A stretch of DNA of 64,000 nucleotides from Candidatus Peribacteria bacterium (GTDB lineage: Bacteria > Patescibacteriota > Gracilibacteria > Absconditabacterales > Absconditicoccaceae). Position numbers and translations under genes: made by a program. The stretch covers positions 868,001 through 932,000 of the forward strand of contig CP060225.1 in NCBI GenBank assembly GCA_023898485.1, given 5' to 3'. A model generated the notes under the pieces. It saw nothing but the letters and a program-made list of their open reading frames with translations, was not told the DNA's origin and did not search any database. This document shows positions 35,145-45,331 of the stretch, one piece after another (within the stretch, counting starts at the first letter, position 1; each line of letters begins with the position of its first letter).

Positions 35145-35639
35145 TTATCTAAAAATGATAGTTCCTCATTCATCAGAGTAGTCTATGGTTTCGATTTCGT
35201 CGGGTGTGATGGCATTAGTTTGGATGGTGTCATCGTTGATGCAGTCGAGACAGTGTAGTGCTACTGGTTCATCGAGGAGGATGGCTTGGCGCAGTGGTTC
35301 GTCGATGTGGATGTTCTCTTTGTCATCGATAGGGAAAGTCTCATCATCAGTATCAGCACTGTACATATCTGCAGTAAACGTACAGTCGTATGCGTCCACC
35401 CAAATGGGTCTGATAAATTCATTGCCACAATGATCACAGGTGCTGATGATGCCACACTCTATTTCACGAAATGTTGCTCCAACTCTTTCAGCAGACATAC
35501 TCTGAAGATCGAGATATCACTGAATGAGATGGTCAGGATGGAGATGGATTCCTTCGAGATTGACATCATGGAGTGTGACAGTATCGGTCGTACCGATACT
35601 ATGAAGGAGATCGGAGACTTTGATGCTTTGTAATGACAT
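35145..35639 (-). CDS. DUF177/YceD family protein
   Basis: The 164-residue protein has the YceD-type layout: an N-terminal half (IKVSDLLHSIGTTDTVTLHD), a first cysteine pair TCDHCG, an acidic middle (DTDDETFPIDDKENIHIDEPLRQ) and a second cysteine pair ALHCLDC. YceD is linked to 23S rRNA accumulation in bacteria where it has been studied. Gly is coded by TGA in LIQGYL and near the end. ATG 35639 is supported by the conserved start. A simple repeat sits just upstream. Confidence 0.8.
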
Positions 35640-35640
35640 A

Positions 35641-35669
35641 GGGTAACAGGTAACAAAAGGTAGCAAGTA
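35641..35669. repeat. GTAACAGGTAACAAAAGG simple repeat, copy 2
   Basis: Same degenerate GTARCAAG pattern as next to comM and frr; here it abuts the start of the DUF177 gene. Confidence 0.6.
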
Positions 35670-35727
35670 TGGTTGGATTTTTTGGATTGATTGTGTAGAG
35701 TGTACTTAAGATTTGATTTTTTGCAAT

Positions 35728-36978
35728 ATGAAGATGAACCTACCTGTGTCATCATCAGTATCGAAAATACTTGCCACCCATAATCATCGGGTAGTGAGTG
35801 TTTCGGGATGATCGGATAGTATGCTTCTTTTGGCGCGATGTTGGGAACAAATTCAGCAGTCAGACACCATCTTGCACGTCTGGATAGGGCATCATGGTGT
35901 GAGAGAGGATGCAGATGAGGATGTGGAGCTCGTGCGTCAGTGGTGCGTGGTGCGTGGTTTGCAGTGCGTGGTAGGTCACTATAATGGAGAAAAGACGGAA
36001 ACAGCTATGAGACAGTGGAGATATGAGCAGTTACTTTCTCTAGCGGGGCAATATGATGCGTGTGTACTGACAGGACATCATCTGGATGATAGGATAGAGA
36101 CTGCGATGTTGAGGTTATGGAGAGGGACGGGAATACTCGGACTTGGTCCGATAGGATCAGAAAGGGTGAGAAAGGGTGAGAAAGGGTGAGAAAGGGTGAT
36201 CGTACGTCCACTGATTGAGATAACAAAAGAGGAGATTGTGGAGATATGTAAGGAGTACGATATTCCATATCGTGTGGATAGTACGAATGTGACAGAAGAA
36301 GGAGGGCAGAGGAATTGGATGAGACATGTGCTTACTCCGCTCATACAACGCCAAAACGCCAAAACGCCAAAACGCCACAATGATTGGTATGATGTATGGA
36401 GAGAGTGGTTTGTGTTGGTGGATCAGTGGAGAGAGAGACTGCAGGGAGGATATGAAGTAGTAGATTTGCCGAATTCACCTTTTTGGTCAGAGAATATACG
36501 TTGTCAGGGGGTGAGACTGATCGAGTGAGCGAGATGGACACCGAGTCTGGCTGTTGTAGTCTTGACAGAGTTGGGCGCGTATCGCCATCAGGATGAGGCT
36601 GGGATGAGGGTGTTGATGAGATTTCTTCATGGAGAAGAAGGGAAGAGGTTAGATTATGGAGAGACTATCTTGTGGTTAATTGGTTGAGATTTAGTCATAA
36701 TGAAAGGACAGGTGCTTTGAGAGTCACGGAAGTGGAGGGAAGTGGAATGCAATAGAAGGAAGTGGAAGGAGTGATGGCGTTTAACGAAGAAGGGCGATAA
36801 AATGGGAAGAATGTCGGTGAGCCGTCGATTGCAGAAGCAATGAGTCCCTCTGATCTGGAGATCATCGGCGATGATTCATGAGGAGGATGGGGTGATTGTG
36901 GATTGCATTCTACCTGAAGAATATGTAGAATGGGTATCGTTCTTTGGAATGAATGATTTATCTCATACTTTCAGATAG
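35728..36978 (+). CDS. tilS: tRNA(Ile)-lysidine synthase
   Basis: Converts C34 of tRNA-Ile2 to lysidine so that it reads AUA. The 416-residue frame has the PP-loop VVSVSGGSDSMLLLAR, whose second Gly is a TGA codon, then TGHHLDDRIETAMLRL, RGTGILGLGPI, RPLIEITKEEIVE and DSTNVTEEGGQRNWMRHVL. All of these are family landmarks. At least six TGA codons are in frame, so the gene is unreadable under the standard code. It contains unusual simple-sequence runs (10-bp and 8-bp repeats and GGAAGTGGAA units) in loops. ATG 35728 gives a short lead before the PP-loop. The next gene starts immediately after the TAG. Confidence 0.9.
36161..36200 (+). repeat. 10-bp tandem repeat inside tilS (4 copies)
   Basis: Four copies of AAAGGGTGAG (the last ends in T). 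One copy places a TGA in frame, read as Gly. It is near-identical to the dnaX repeat at 6471. Confidence 0.9.
36349..36376 (+). repeat. 8-bp tandem repeat inside tilS (3.5 copies)
   Basis: CGCCAAAA is repeated, coding QRQNAKTPKRH. The unit is not a multiple of three. Confidence 0.85.
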
Positions 36979-37428
36979 ATGTGGCAATGGATAGGAGTCT
37001 ATGTGGTGGTGATCATTGTGATGATCATAATCCACTGACGTATGAGACGTAGTCATACTGCACTCGTTCGTAGCTTGATCAGTCGTATGGATGATTTGGT
37101 GGCTCGCTATACATCTATATTGCGAACTCATCGTGGAGATATCTATCAGTATGAAGAAAATGTCTGACTCCTTTTTCGTACAATGGAAGATATGATGCAT
37201 GATCCTCGCGCTTCATACCATGGCTACATGGATCGTTGGTTTGAGGATATAACGTATGCGGAATCACTACTTCCTGGGGCAATGGATTTGCCTGACACGG
37301 ATCAGATTCGCCAGACAGATGAAGCATTGGGGCGTATTGAACGTCTGTATCAGTCATGGTGAACGATGATTGCAGTGCTAACATTGGGTTTGTATTTGCT
37401 GTGGAAGCAGCCGCTGTATTCAGCGTAA
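36979..37428 (+). CDS. Small membrane protein with helices at both ends
   Basis: The 149-residue frame begins at the ATG that directly follows the tilS stop. It has a hydrophobic N-terminal helix (WIGVYVVVIIVMIIIHG), a charged helical middle (MDDLVARYTSILRTHRGDI, YAESLLPGAMDLPDTDQI) and a C-terminal hydrophobic helix (TMIAVLTLGLYLLWKQPLY). Three TGA codons make it invisible under the standard code. The layout loosely recalls LemA-like proteins, but I see no LemA motif and give no function. Translational coupling with tilS is likely. Confidence 0.75.
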
Positions 37429-37429
37429 A

Positions 37430-37463
37430 TAGTAACAAGTAACAAAGGTAGCAAGTAGCAGGT
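37430..37463. repeat. GTAACAAGTAACAAAGG simple repeat, copy 3
   Basis: The same pattern as copies 1 and 2, here 25 bases upstream of the frr start but in the opposite orientation relative to the gene. Confidence 0.6.
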
Positions 37464-37487
37464 ATTTATATTTATGTTTGAAAATAG

Positions 37488-38042
37488 ATGACATTTGTAC
37501 TCAAGACATACGAAGATCGTATGCAAAAGGCTCTCACGTATCTGGGTGAAGAATTTGCAAAATTGCAGGCGGGGAGAGCAACTCCAGGCCTCGTAGATAA
37601 TATCAGAGTGGATGCAGGATATGGTGTCATGCCTATGAATCAGGTGGCGAATATTGTCGTCATGGATAATGCAACCATCAAAATCGAGCCATGGGATAAG
37701 ACTATCATCGCTGCGATCGAAAAAGCAATCTATGATGCCAATACGGGACTCACTCCTCAGGGTATGGGTGACTATCTTATTATCAATATTCCTGCTCTGA
37801 CATCTGAGAGAAGACAGCAGATCGTCAAACAAGTTCATGGTTATGGTGAAGATGCAAAAGTCTCTGTCAGACAGATAAGACAGGATGCACGTGATGATGT
37901 ACGTAAGCTTGCTGATGCGGATGAAATCTCTGAGGACCAACAGCGTAGCTATGAGTCTGATATTGATGAGTTGACAAAAAAGATGAATACCCGTATCGAT
38001 GATGCCGTCAAAGAGAAGGAAGGTGGTGTGATGGGAGGATAA
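37488..38042 (+). CDS. frr: Ribosome recycling factor
   Basis: Splits post-termination ribosomes together with EF-G. The 184-residue protein has the normal length and family landmarks: LQAGRATPGLVDNIRVD, PMNQVANIVV, IEPWDKTIIAAIEKAI, LIINIPALTSERRQQIVKQ and a C-terminal helix DIDELTKKMNTRIDDAVKEKE. No TGA is in frame. ATG 37488, stop TAA. Confidence 0.96.
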   Translation: MTFVLKTYEDRMQKALTYLGEEFAKLQAGRATPGLVDNIRVDAGYGVMPMNQVANIVVMDNATIKIEPWDKTIIAAIEKAIYDANTGLTPQGMGDYLIINIPALTSERRQQIVKQVHGYGEDAKVSVRQIRQDARDDVRKLADADEISEDQQRSYESDIDELTKKMNTRIDDAVKEKEGGVMGG

Positions 38043-38096
38043 GAACAGATGAGAGGATAATAAAAGTTTTTTTATGTTTTGTTTGTATAGTCAATA

Positions 38097-38945
38097 ATGG
38101 GACCTGTATATAGTAATATTTTTGGGCTGTTGTGGGGGGAGATTGTTTATCGTCCTATTCTTAATCTTTTGCTTGTGCTGGTAGTATGGTTTGGCGGAAG
38201 TATGGGGTGGGCGATTGTGGGACTCACTGTCCTGATTAGGCTCCTGATGTGGAGGACCTCTATGAATGCTACCGATATGTCTGCAGGAATGGGTGATATG
38301 CAACCCAAGATGCAAGCTATCCAGGACAAATATAAAGATGACCCCATCAAACAGCAGGAAGAAATGATGAAACTATTGAAATGATGAGGGGGTGGTATGT
38401 TCAAAGGGTGTCTGGGTATGTTGATCCAAATTCCTGTGTTTTTGGGGCTGTATCATGTGATTAAGAATTTTTCTGATGTCGCTGTAGATCCAACTATTGC
38501 AGAAAAGATTTTGTGATCCATTTATAGCTTTGTTTCTCCGTGGATTAATTCTTGGGATTCTTTGCATATTAGTACTAGTTTTTTGGGTATGGATTTGTTG
38601 GCAAATCACAGTATCGTACTCACTGCTTTGGCAGCAGTACTTGTGTGGGCACAGAGTTCTATCATGCAAATGACGAGACCTCAACAATCTACCCCACAAA
38701 CACTTCCCAATGGTCAAGCTACTCCTGATATGTCCAAGATGATGGGCTTTATGAACTATTTTATGGTGATCATGATGGGAGGTTTGGTCTGGAATATGCA
38801 AAGCGGTGTCTGACTCTATATCGTGACGACGACGCTCTTTAGCGTGGCTCAGTATGGATGGAAATATAGATCACTTTTGGAAGCAAAACGACAAACATTG
38901 ACTGGAAAATCTTCAACGCCTAAGCCAGAAATTATAGGAGGGTAA
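38097..38945 (+). CDS. yidC: YidC/Oxa1-type membrane protein insertase
   Basis: Inserts membrane proteins, alone or with SecYEG. The 282-residue protein shows the family core: PILNLLLVLVVWFGGSMGWA, GLTVLIRLLMW with the groove Arg, QPKMQAIQDKYKDDP, a glycine-rich turn with two adjacent TGA codons, FKGCLGMLIQIPVFLGLYHVI and MGFMNYFMVIMMGGLVWNM. It lacks the large N-terminal periplasmic domain of the Gram-negative type, as expected for a Gram-positive-like or CPR version. Start 38097 gives a short lead. It is downstream of frr on the same strand. Confidence 0.93.
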
Positions 38946-38978
38946 TACAAGATGATAAGAAACTATGATGATATGACT

Positions 38979-39006
38979 AATCCCCGCGATAGGGGATTTT
39001 TTTTAG
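38979..39006. terminator. Strong intrinsic terminator between convergent genes
   Basis: AATCCCC and GGGGATT enclose GCGATA, followed by eight T. It ends yidC transcription and overlaps the TAA of the minus-strand gene. Confidence 0.9.
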
Positions 39007-40904
39007 TCTGCATTTTCTGCTTTGACTTTCATATTGGTGGTAATATTGTTGAGCTCTGTCATCTGAAGAGCGAACTGTCTTCGGAAGGTATCCATCTGTG
39101 ATAATGTGTTTGCAAATGTTTCTTGTCTATCGACTATGTTGGTCATGGTAGCGAGTATCTTTTGTGTTTCTTGGGTGATAGTTTTGTTTTGATCTCTACT
39201 TTGGGAGGTGTTTGTGGTGTTGTATTGGTTGACGCTTGGACTGTAGATAGTCGTTGATTTGGTAGCTTGTGCGAAGGATTGGTCTGCTTCTTTTTGGATA
39301 ATTTTTTCATCTTTGGTATTGGGGCTTGTTTTGGTTGCTATATTGAAGCTGAAGACAAAAGAATCTGCTATATTGAGATTGCGAAGTGATGTATCCAGAT
39401 ATTCTTGTGTTTCATTGCGTTTGTTGAGAGCACCGCTTGCACGGAGGGCGGTGAGTGTATTATTGATAGCATCGACTATTTCTTCGATACTGTGTACAGT
39501 AGTTGTGCTGGTATAGGGAGCTTCTGTTTGGGTTGGTATTCGGCAGAATTTGATTTTGAAATCGAGATATTTGTTGTAGTCTTGACTGCTACTTTCTGGT
39601 GTGGCACCACACATACATGATGCTTTACACACGAGTGCGTCGGTACCACTATAACTATCATCACATGAGTCTATACACGAATTGATCTGATCCATGAGGT
39701 TCATGTCTGCGAGTGCTGCTCCTATGGTATTATTTTCTCCTGGAATCCTTGGGTTTGATGGTGCGTCAGATATTATATCGGTGGGTGTATATGATGTATA
39801 TTGTCCACCCATATAGTCCATATAGTCATTTCGTATGGTATTTATATCTTCTGGAGTGAGATCATCATCTATAAAAGGATTGGGATTGTTATTTGGGGTC
39901 TCATTTGGCGTGGTATTTTCTGTGTTATCTATGCCGTCTATACAGATATTGTTGCTAAAGAGCGGTAGACCTGTACTGGCTATTGTGTCTTGGTTTGTGG
40001 TGGTATTTGTGCTGGTAACCGTATTATTATTGTGATTATAATTTTCAGTTGTCGTATTGTCATTACTAATGGTGATCGTATTTAGTGATGTAAGGTTGTT
40101 GTTTGTGGTAGTATTTGTCTTACCATTTGTATTTGTACTACCGCTTGTGTGAGATCCAATCGATGGATCAGATGGAGTCAGAGGATTTTGGCTGGTTCCA
40201 CCTCACGCGGCTGTAGGCATACGATAGTAGATAGTCTGCGTGGGTTTTTTGTTGTCACTATACATGATATTGCCAATAAGCTCCATATCTACGAGTAAGT
40301 CATATGAACTATCGTCGAGTGTTCCGTTACTGAAAAACTGTATGCCATAGAAATCGCTAATCATCTCTTGTTGTTTAATAGATTGTTTGGCGTATGGTTC
40401 ATATGCTTCTTCTATTATACTTACACATATTCCGTAGTTTTCTTCTGTTTCTCCCATACAGGTGAGTAATTTTTGACAGCTTTCTTTAAATCATTCATTG
40501 GCTGTACTGAAGTCTTCAGAATTGATGGCTGCTTGTTTCATTCGTCCTAGGTTTTGATTGGTTTGGAGGAGGATATTGATGATGTCTGATTTTTGGAGTG
40601 GCTGTGGTGTTTTGAAAAATGTTTGGTTGCTTTGGCAGGCTTGGCGAGAGCTGTAGTTGATATACATCTGGTCGATGGCTTCTGATCATCCGACGATATC
40701 GTTGTCGAGTGCGATTTGGAGTTGTGTGTCATAGATGCCTCCTATCGTTCAGGGATTGAATCCATCTTGGAGTGCGTCCATTTCTTTGGCATCGGTGTAG
40801 AGATTTGCCAATGAAGAAATGATCGATCCAGACGCGACTGATCGTGTGACTGCGATGGTGAGTACGCTCGCTCGGAGGAGTCTGTTAGCTTTGTGATTGA
40901 ACAT
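39003..40904 (-). CDS. Secreted Asn/Thr-rich protein with helical ends (cluster gene 3)
   Basis: The 633-residue protein has a signal-type start (MFNHKANRLLRASVLTIAV), a helical Gln/Asn-rich domain with isolated cysteines (RQACQSNQ, SCQKLLTCMG, YGICVS), a low-complexity Asn/Thr linker of about 100 residues, a compact Cys-rich module (SCIDSCDDSYSG, CKASCMCG) and a long helical tail (about 170 residues) predicted to coil. It contains several TGA-coded Gly. I do not recognise a named family. The start overlaps the end of cluster gene 2 by 20 bases, so the two are coupled. Confidence 0.82.
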
Positions 40905-41997
40905 TTCTCAACTTGTAGTACAGCTGATGTAAAGGAGTGTAGAGTCTCGCCAGTTGATCTCTGACCTCTTTGATGACTTCGTAATATGCCATGAGGTGTA
41001 TATGTACAGGGAATGTAGCACGTATTTGTGCAACCTGTTGGATACTTTGATGTGTGGCTTCTACTGCTGATTGGTGATTGTGGAGGAGCTCTGTTGCTTG
41101 ATCTGTTCCTTGTTGGATAAATTTATCTATATTGCTAGTGGTGATGTTGGGTTGTATTTTGGGATTGTGTGTGAGCTGGTATGCATAGTATTGCACAAAT
41201 GCTGTATATCGTATGAGTTCATTACTGATGAGATTGTGCTGTTGGAGAATGGGTGCATCTGCGCTCAAACCACAATTGATGATATTGTATGAGCCGTTTT
41301 TTCTACTTTTTTGTTCGCATAGTTCTTGTTTTTCTGGTACTGTTTGTACTATCCATTTGCGTTTTTGGATGAGTTGTCTGGCTTGGGAGAGATATTGCTT
41401 GAGTGTTTCACGAGTTTCTGGGATGATACAGTCATTCTTATCAGAACAGAGTCCCTGTCGCGCACTACCATAACTTGTGAGATATGCGAAACTGATCTGA
41501 TCAAGATTTTCCTCTTCCTCCTTTGTTATCCGTCCATTATAACCATAAGCTTGTGCTGTCATAGCATCTACCATATCACTGATGATGCGGTTGTAGAGGT
41601 TGTGTATCATGCGATAGAGTGGCACTTGACAATCGTCACCATCCCCGAGTAGTGATCCATTACATTCTAATCCATAATCACTGAGCTTGAGATGCTGAAA
41701 ATATTTATTGCTTGTTTCTCCTGAACCATCACAGAGAGCCATCATAAAGAGTGATTGTGTAGCATCGTACATGTATGATGTGGTATCATCGTATCGCTGC
41801 TTGTTGTGGTACAATGTGCTACAAAAAATATTAACGAGGTCTGATGTGCTGTCGATAGTATCAGTACCGCTAAGTGATGCTTGTACTATATCTGTAGTGA
41901 ATGTGTTATAGTTCTTGATCTCTTGTGCTGATGCAACAAAACATACAGACACGAGTCCAGTAATGATGAGTGTGATGTATGTTTTGATCCGATTCAT
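40885..41997 (-). CDS. Secreted helical protein (cluster gene 2)
   Basis: The 370-residue protein has a clear signal peptide (MNRIKTYITLIITGLVSVCF, cut near ASA-QE) and a mostly helical body with spaced cysteines (FCSTL, ALCDGSG, LCSDKNDC, ELCEQKS, INCGL), which suggests disulfide bonds. There is no TGA in frame. An in-frame ATG at 42090 exists, but it would precede the signal peptide with an odd 31-residue lead and overlap gene 1, so ATG 41997 is chosen. Family unknown. It starts 22 bases after cluster gene 1. Confidence 0.83.
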   Translation of the reverse strand: MNRIKTYITLIITGLVSVCFVASAQEIKNYNTFTTDIVQASLSGTDTIDSTSDLVNIFCSTLYHNKQRYDDTTSYMYDATQSLFMMALCDGSGETSNKYFQHLKLSDYGLECNGSLLGDGDDCQVPLYRMIHNLYNRIISDMVDAMTAQAYGYNGRITKEEEENLDQISFAYLTSYGSARQGLCSDKNDCIIPETRETLKQYLSQARQLIQKRKWIVQTVPEKQELCEQKSRKNGSYNIINCGLSADAPILQQHNLISNELIRYTAFVQYYAYQLTHNPKIQPNITTSNIDKFIQQGTDQATELLHNHQSAVEATHQSIQQVAQIRATFPVHIHLMAYYEVIKEVRDQLARLYTPLHQLYYKLRNVQSQS

Positions 41998-42019
41998 AAG
42001 AGTATGGTGTAGTAAATTT

Positions 42020-43384
42020 TTAGTCTGCTGTACAAACTCCTCCTTTGTTTCCACATTGGAGCATGCAGGTAATGGAGAGATTTTTTTCACATTCTTTTAG
42101 CGTAGTGATAGTGGTGTGGAGTACAGCAACACTTTCTGCGATAGTTTCTGTTTGGTCAGATGCAAACTGTGCATTGAGTACGATACTGTCCTTGGTGATG
42201 ATCATGTTGATGGTATTGATTCATTGGGTCATCTGTTCTTCAAGAGCACTGATAGGTGGAATATAGCTATTATCCGTTTTTTGTGCTGCTAATTCTTGTT
42301 CATTGGATCGATATTGATCAATATCTGCTATTATGTCTTTGAGATTTGATCTGAAATGTGGATTCCAAATCTTTATAGTGCCTGAGTTTCCTCTGTAACC
42401 ATTGAGCATTCTGTTGAGCTCATCCATGTGTGCTTGGAGTGCCTTTTCTTCAGCTGTATTTAGTGTTCCTACTTTTCGCGTGAAGAATTTTTTGAGCTTT
42501 TTTCATCAGGATATGAATTGGTTAATTGCATCTTTCGACTCTCCTATCGATTGTTGTCGTGCATCACCAAAACTATCTATCGTCTGTTGGATGTTGTCGT
42601 TACACATTTGTTCACGAACACAAGTATATGATCCATAGACACTGTTTGCCCCCGTGCCTATAAATTGTTCGCTAAAGTTAATTTTTGCACCTCAAGCACT
42701 AAATTGTTTTTTGACTGCTTGTGGATTGTTGGTATTGATGAGTCCGTCTTTGATTTGTGCTTGCATATGATTGATGATAGTGATGATATTGCCATACGTG
42801 GTATCTATGGGAATTTGTGATGTCTTATCAAAGATAGTGGGTGAGAGACCACCTATAAGCTGCACTAATTCATTGCGAGTGTCTGATGCAAGGTTGCGAT
42901 CAGTAAGTCCAGCACGTCCGAGGGCGAGTGTGACATTATCAATCTGTGAATCAAGCGATGCGATCTTATCTATGTCTCTTTTGAGGGCTATATTGAACCA
43001 TGAAGCCATGGATCTGGTTCGATTGTCTAGTGTCCCAAGTGCTGTTTTTCCTGTAACTCTGGCAGTGTTGGCGAGGAAGGTAAGATTTTCGTTGAGACGA
43101 GTCTGTTGATTTCTGAAAATGGTTGCTAATGTATTACTATTGCTCAGGGTAAGATTGCGAGAGAGAAACTGTCCTACGAATGGTGCACCCGGTGAGACGG
43201 CAGATTCTTTGTAATCATCACCCATGATAGCAGTTGCTTTTGTGACGAATTGGTAGTATGACTGGATGATGTTGGGAGTATTATCGCAGGCTGCACATGA
43301 ATCGTTGCTTGATTGGGCAAACATTGGACTTGCGATAAGTCCTATACTACTGGCGATGATGAATACAACATGACGGTGAAACAT
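42020..43384 (-). CDS. Secreted helical protein (cluster gene 1)
   Basis: The 454-residue protein begins with a signal peptide (MFHRHVVFIIASSIGLIASP, cut near MFA-QS), then DSCAACDNT, long helices (NQQTRLNENLTFLANTARV, KRDIDKIASLDSQIDNVTL) and a C-terminal cysteine group (CEKNLSITCMLQCGN). Four or more TGA codons join the fragments. No named family is recognised. The first of three same-strand genes with similar architecture, it is divergent from the FemAB gene with a 149-base gap that should hold both promoters. Confidence 0.83.
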
Positions 43385-43533
43385 CGGTAATCTATCCCAA
43401 TAAAATATAGATCTATGATACTGATTATGACTGTTTTTTCTATCTTTGGGTGGGTTGTGAGTGAGATAGTGTTTGACAAGGGAGTGAGAACGTGTATAGT
43501 AGAGGAGTTTTATGAGATAGTGTGATATTGTGT

Positions 43534-44487
43534 ATGAATTTTTTGCAATCACCAATATGGCGTGAAATACAGACTCTGGTGGGGAGAGATATTTTTGATG
43601 TGCAATGTGGAGATCAGACGTATCGAGGCACCAGAAGAACACGTCATGTCTGACTGCTTCGTTTGCATCGGTACCAGGTGCTGGGCGTGGAAGATGTTTC
43701 TGTTCTTGCTTGTTTGGAGGATTATGCTAATAGGTATTATGTTCATTGGAATGATATTTTTTTTCAAGTTGGTGTGGTGCAGGAGATTACAAGCTTTGAT
43801 CTAGTTGATAAGAGATCGATCGATCCTATGGTGATTTGAGAAGAAAGAAATAATGCGATTGTTGCTTTGGATCATTGGAAGATGAGTCGAAAGGAAAATA
43901 TGCCACTGGCGACGATTGTGACACCGCTGGTAGAGGAACAAGAGCTCTATGATTCCTATCACAAGGAGCATCGTAGGATGATCAGAAAAGCAAGAGAGCA
44001 GTGATTTACCCTCACTCAAGCGACCACACAAGAGCAGTGGAAAGCGTTCTATGATGTCTGGTCATCTATGGGAGAACACAAGGGTGTGGGCATCATGACG
44101 CGAGAATCATTTGTTCGTGTGATGGAGTATGTGACGTCTGAGGGGGTCTGATCGCTCTTTTTGCTGATAGATGGAGATGTGGTGACTGCAGGGAGCTTGG
44201 TGATGTGGTGGGAATGAGTGATGTATTATATCTATGGCGCATCCAATAGAGAGTATCACAATAGTGGTGCTCATGTACTTCTCCAACATGAGATTATGTC
44301 ATGGTGATATGGGCAGTGATATAGCTCGTTCGATCATCGAGGAGTGGCACCCATTAGCGATCCAGATCATCACTTGGCGGGTGTTAGTCGTTTCAAGGAG
44401 CGCTTTGGATGAATACAAAAAGAGTTTGTAGGGAGTATAGACTATATAAATAATGGTTTTTTATATCGTCTGATGCAGAGAAAATAA
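43534..44487 (+). CDS. FemAB/FemX-type aminoacyl transferase (GNAT fold)
   Basis: Likely adds amino acids to the lipid II stem peptide from aminoacyl-tRNA, or a related peptidyl transfer. The 317-residue frame has a FemX-like N-terminal GNAT half (MNFLQSPIWREIQ), HRRMIRKAREQGFTLTQ, a middle FYDVWSSMGEHKGVG segment, and the C-terminal signature YYIYGASNREYHNSGAHVLL with SSFDHRGVAP and GVSRFKERFGG. Seven or more TGA codons are read as Gly, so no standard-code ORF exists. The family assignment rests on these motifs. It pairs functionally with the PBP and M23 genes. Confidence 0.85.
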
Positions 44488-44511
44488 CTTTTATCTGATA
44501 TTGTTCATATT

Positions 44512-44787
44512 ATGACTATTAAACAGCTTTCTACTCGTACGGTTCATATCATTGGTCGAGTAGGATCGTCAGCAGCTATCGTAATGTTTTTGGCAAACTT
44601 GGATCAAGTGAGACTCAATATGATGGGACAGAAGTGATCACTTATTATGCCTGTTGCAACGTTTTTCAATTGTATTATTTGGGTAATTTATGCCTATGAA
44701 CACAATAAAGATTGGCCACTTTTTTGGTGTAATCTTGTGTGAGTATTTGCGTCATTAGCATCCATTATTAGTTTTTTTGTGTTTTAG
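44512..44787 (+). CDS. SemiSWEET-type sugar transporter
   Basis: The 91-residue protein has three membrane helices in the half-SWEET order: GRVGSSAAIVMFLANLDQVR, the loop LNMMGQKGSLIMPVATFFNC (Gly from TGA) with the conserved N in helix 2, and FFNCIIWVIYAYEHNKDWPL followed by the third helix. SemiSWEETs dimerise and let sugars such as sucrose or glucose diffuse across the membrane. Length fits the family. ATG 44512 follows the FemAB stop by 24 bases. The 3' end overlaps the convergent gene by 20 bases. Confidence 0.85.
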
Positions 44788-45250
44788 GTTTGATGTTGCA
44801 TTGATAGAGTTTGGTCACGGTGTCGTAGATACTTCGGATCATCAGCCCAAGTCCAATGATTTTCAGTTCCAATCATCCTCGTGGCAGGATGCTGACTATT
44901 GATGCGAGTCCTATATATGATGCGAACGTGATGGTACAGGACGGGCAACCCGCAACTAAGGTACCGAAAAAACTTCCAATCAGACCTACAGCAGAGTCTT
45001 TTGCGCTGTATTGGCGCATATATCTTCGTTTGTAGATAGTAGCAGCAATAAATATTCCAAAAAGAATAGTAAAGAGAATGTTAAAAGTGATTTCTCCATA
45101 CATTCATATTGTTCACTTGTTGCCATAAATGAGATCTAGATTAGTAAATGATCGCATCAGTCGACTGAGTCATCATGCAGCAATAATGCCACCCATGATA
45201 GCATAAGGACTTTTTATGATGAGAGCAATGTGGTGTCGAAACTGTTTCAT
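44768..45250 (-). CDS. Membrane protein with GCPSC motif
   Basis: The 160-residue protein has about four helices, including IAATIYKRR and VGLIGSFFGTLVAGCPSCTI. The AGCPSC motif inside a hydrophobic stretch recalls membrane proteins with a buried thiol pair (metal or redox), but I cannot name the family. Several TGA-coded Gly (GGLSRLM, KGTIGMYG, PRGGLEL). ATG 45250 is the first start in frame. An internal ATG at 45103 would remove the first helix. Confidence 0.75.
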
Positions 45251-45331
45251 ATAGTATGTTTTAGCTGAGTGAATATGTTTAAGTGTAATGATATGTGGTA
45301 TTTTTGTCAAAAAAGCTTAGACAGAGAAATA

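Noticed and set aside
34937..35173. Minus-strand Ser/Thr-rich frame
   Set aside because: It overlaps the 141-residue gene and the DUF177 end; those two form a tidy operon and read as normal proteins.
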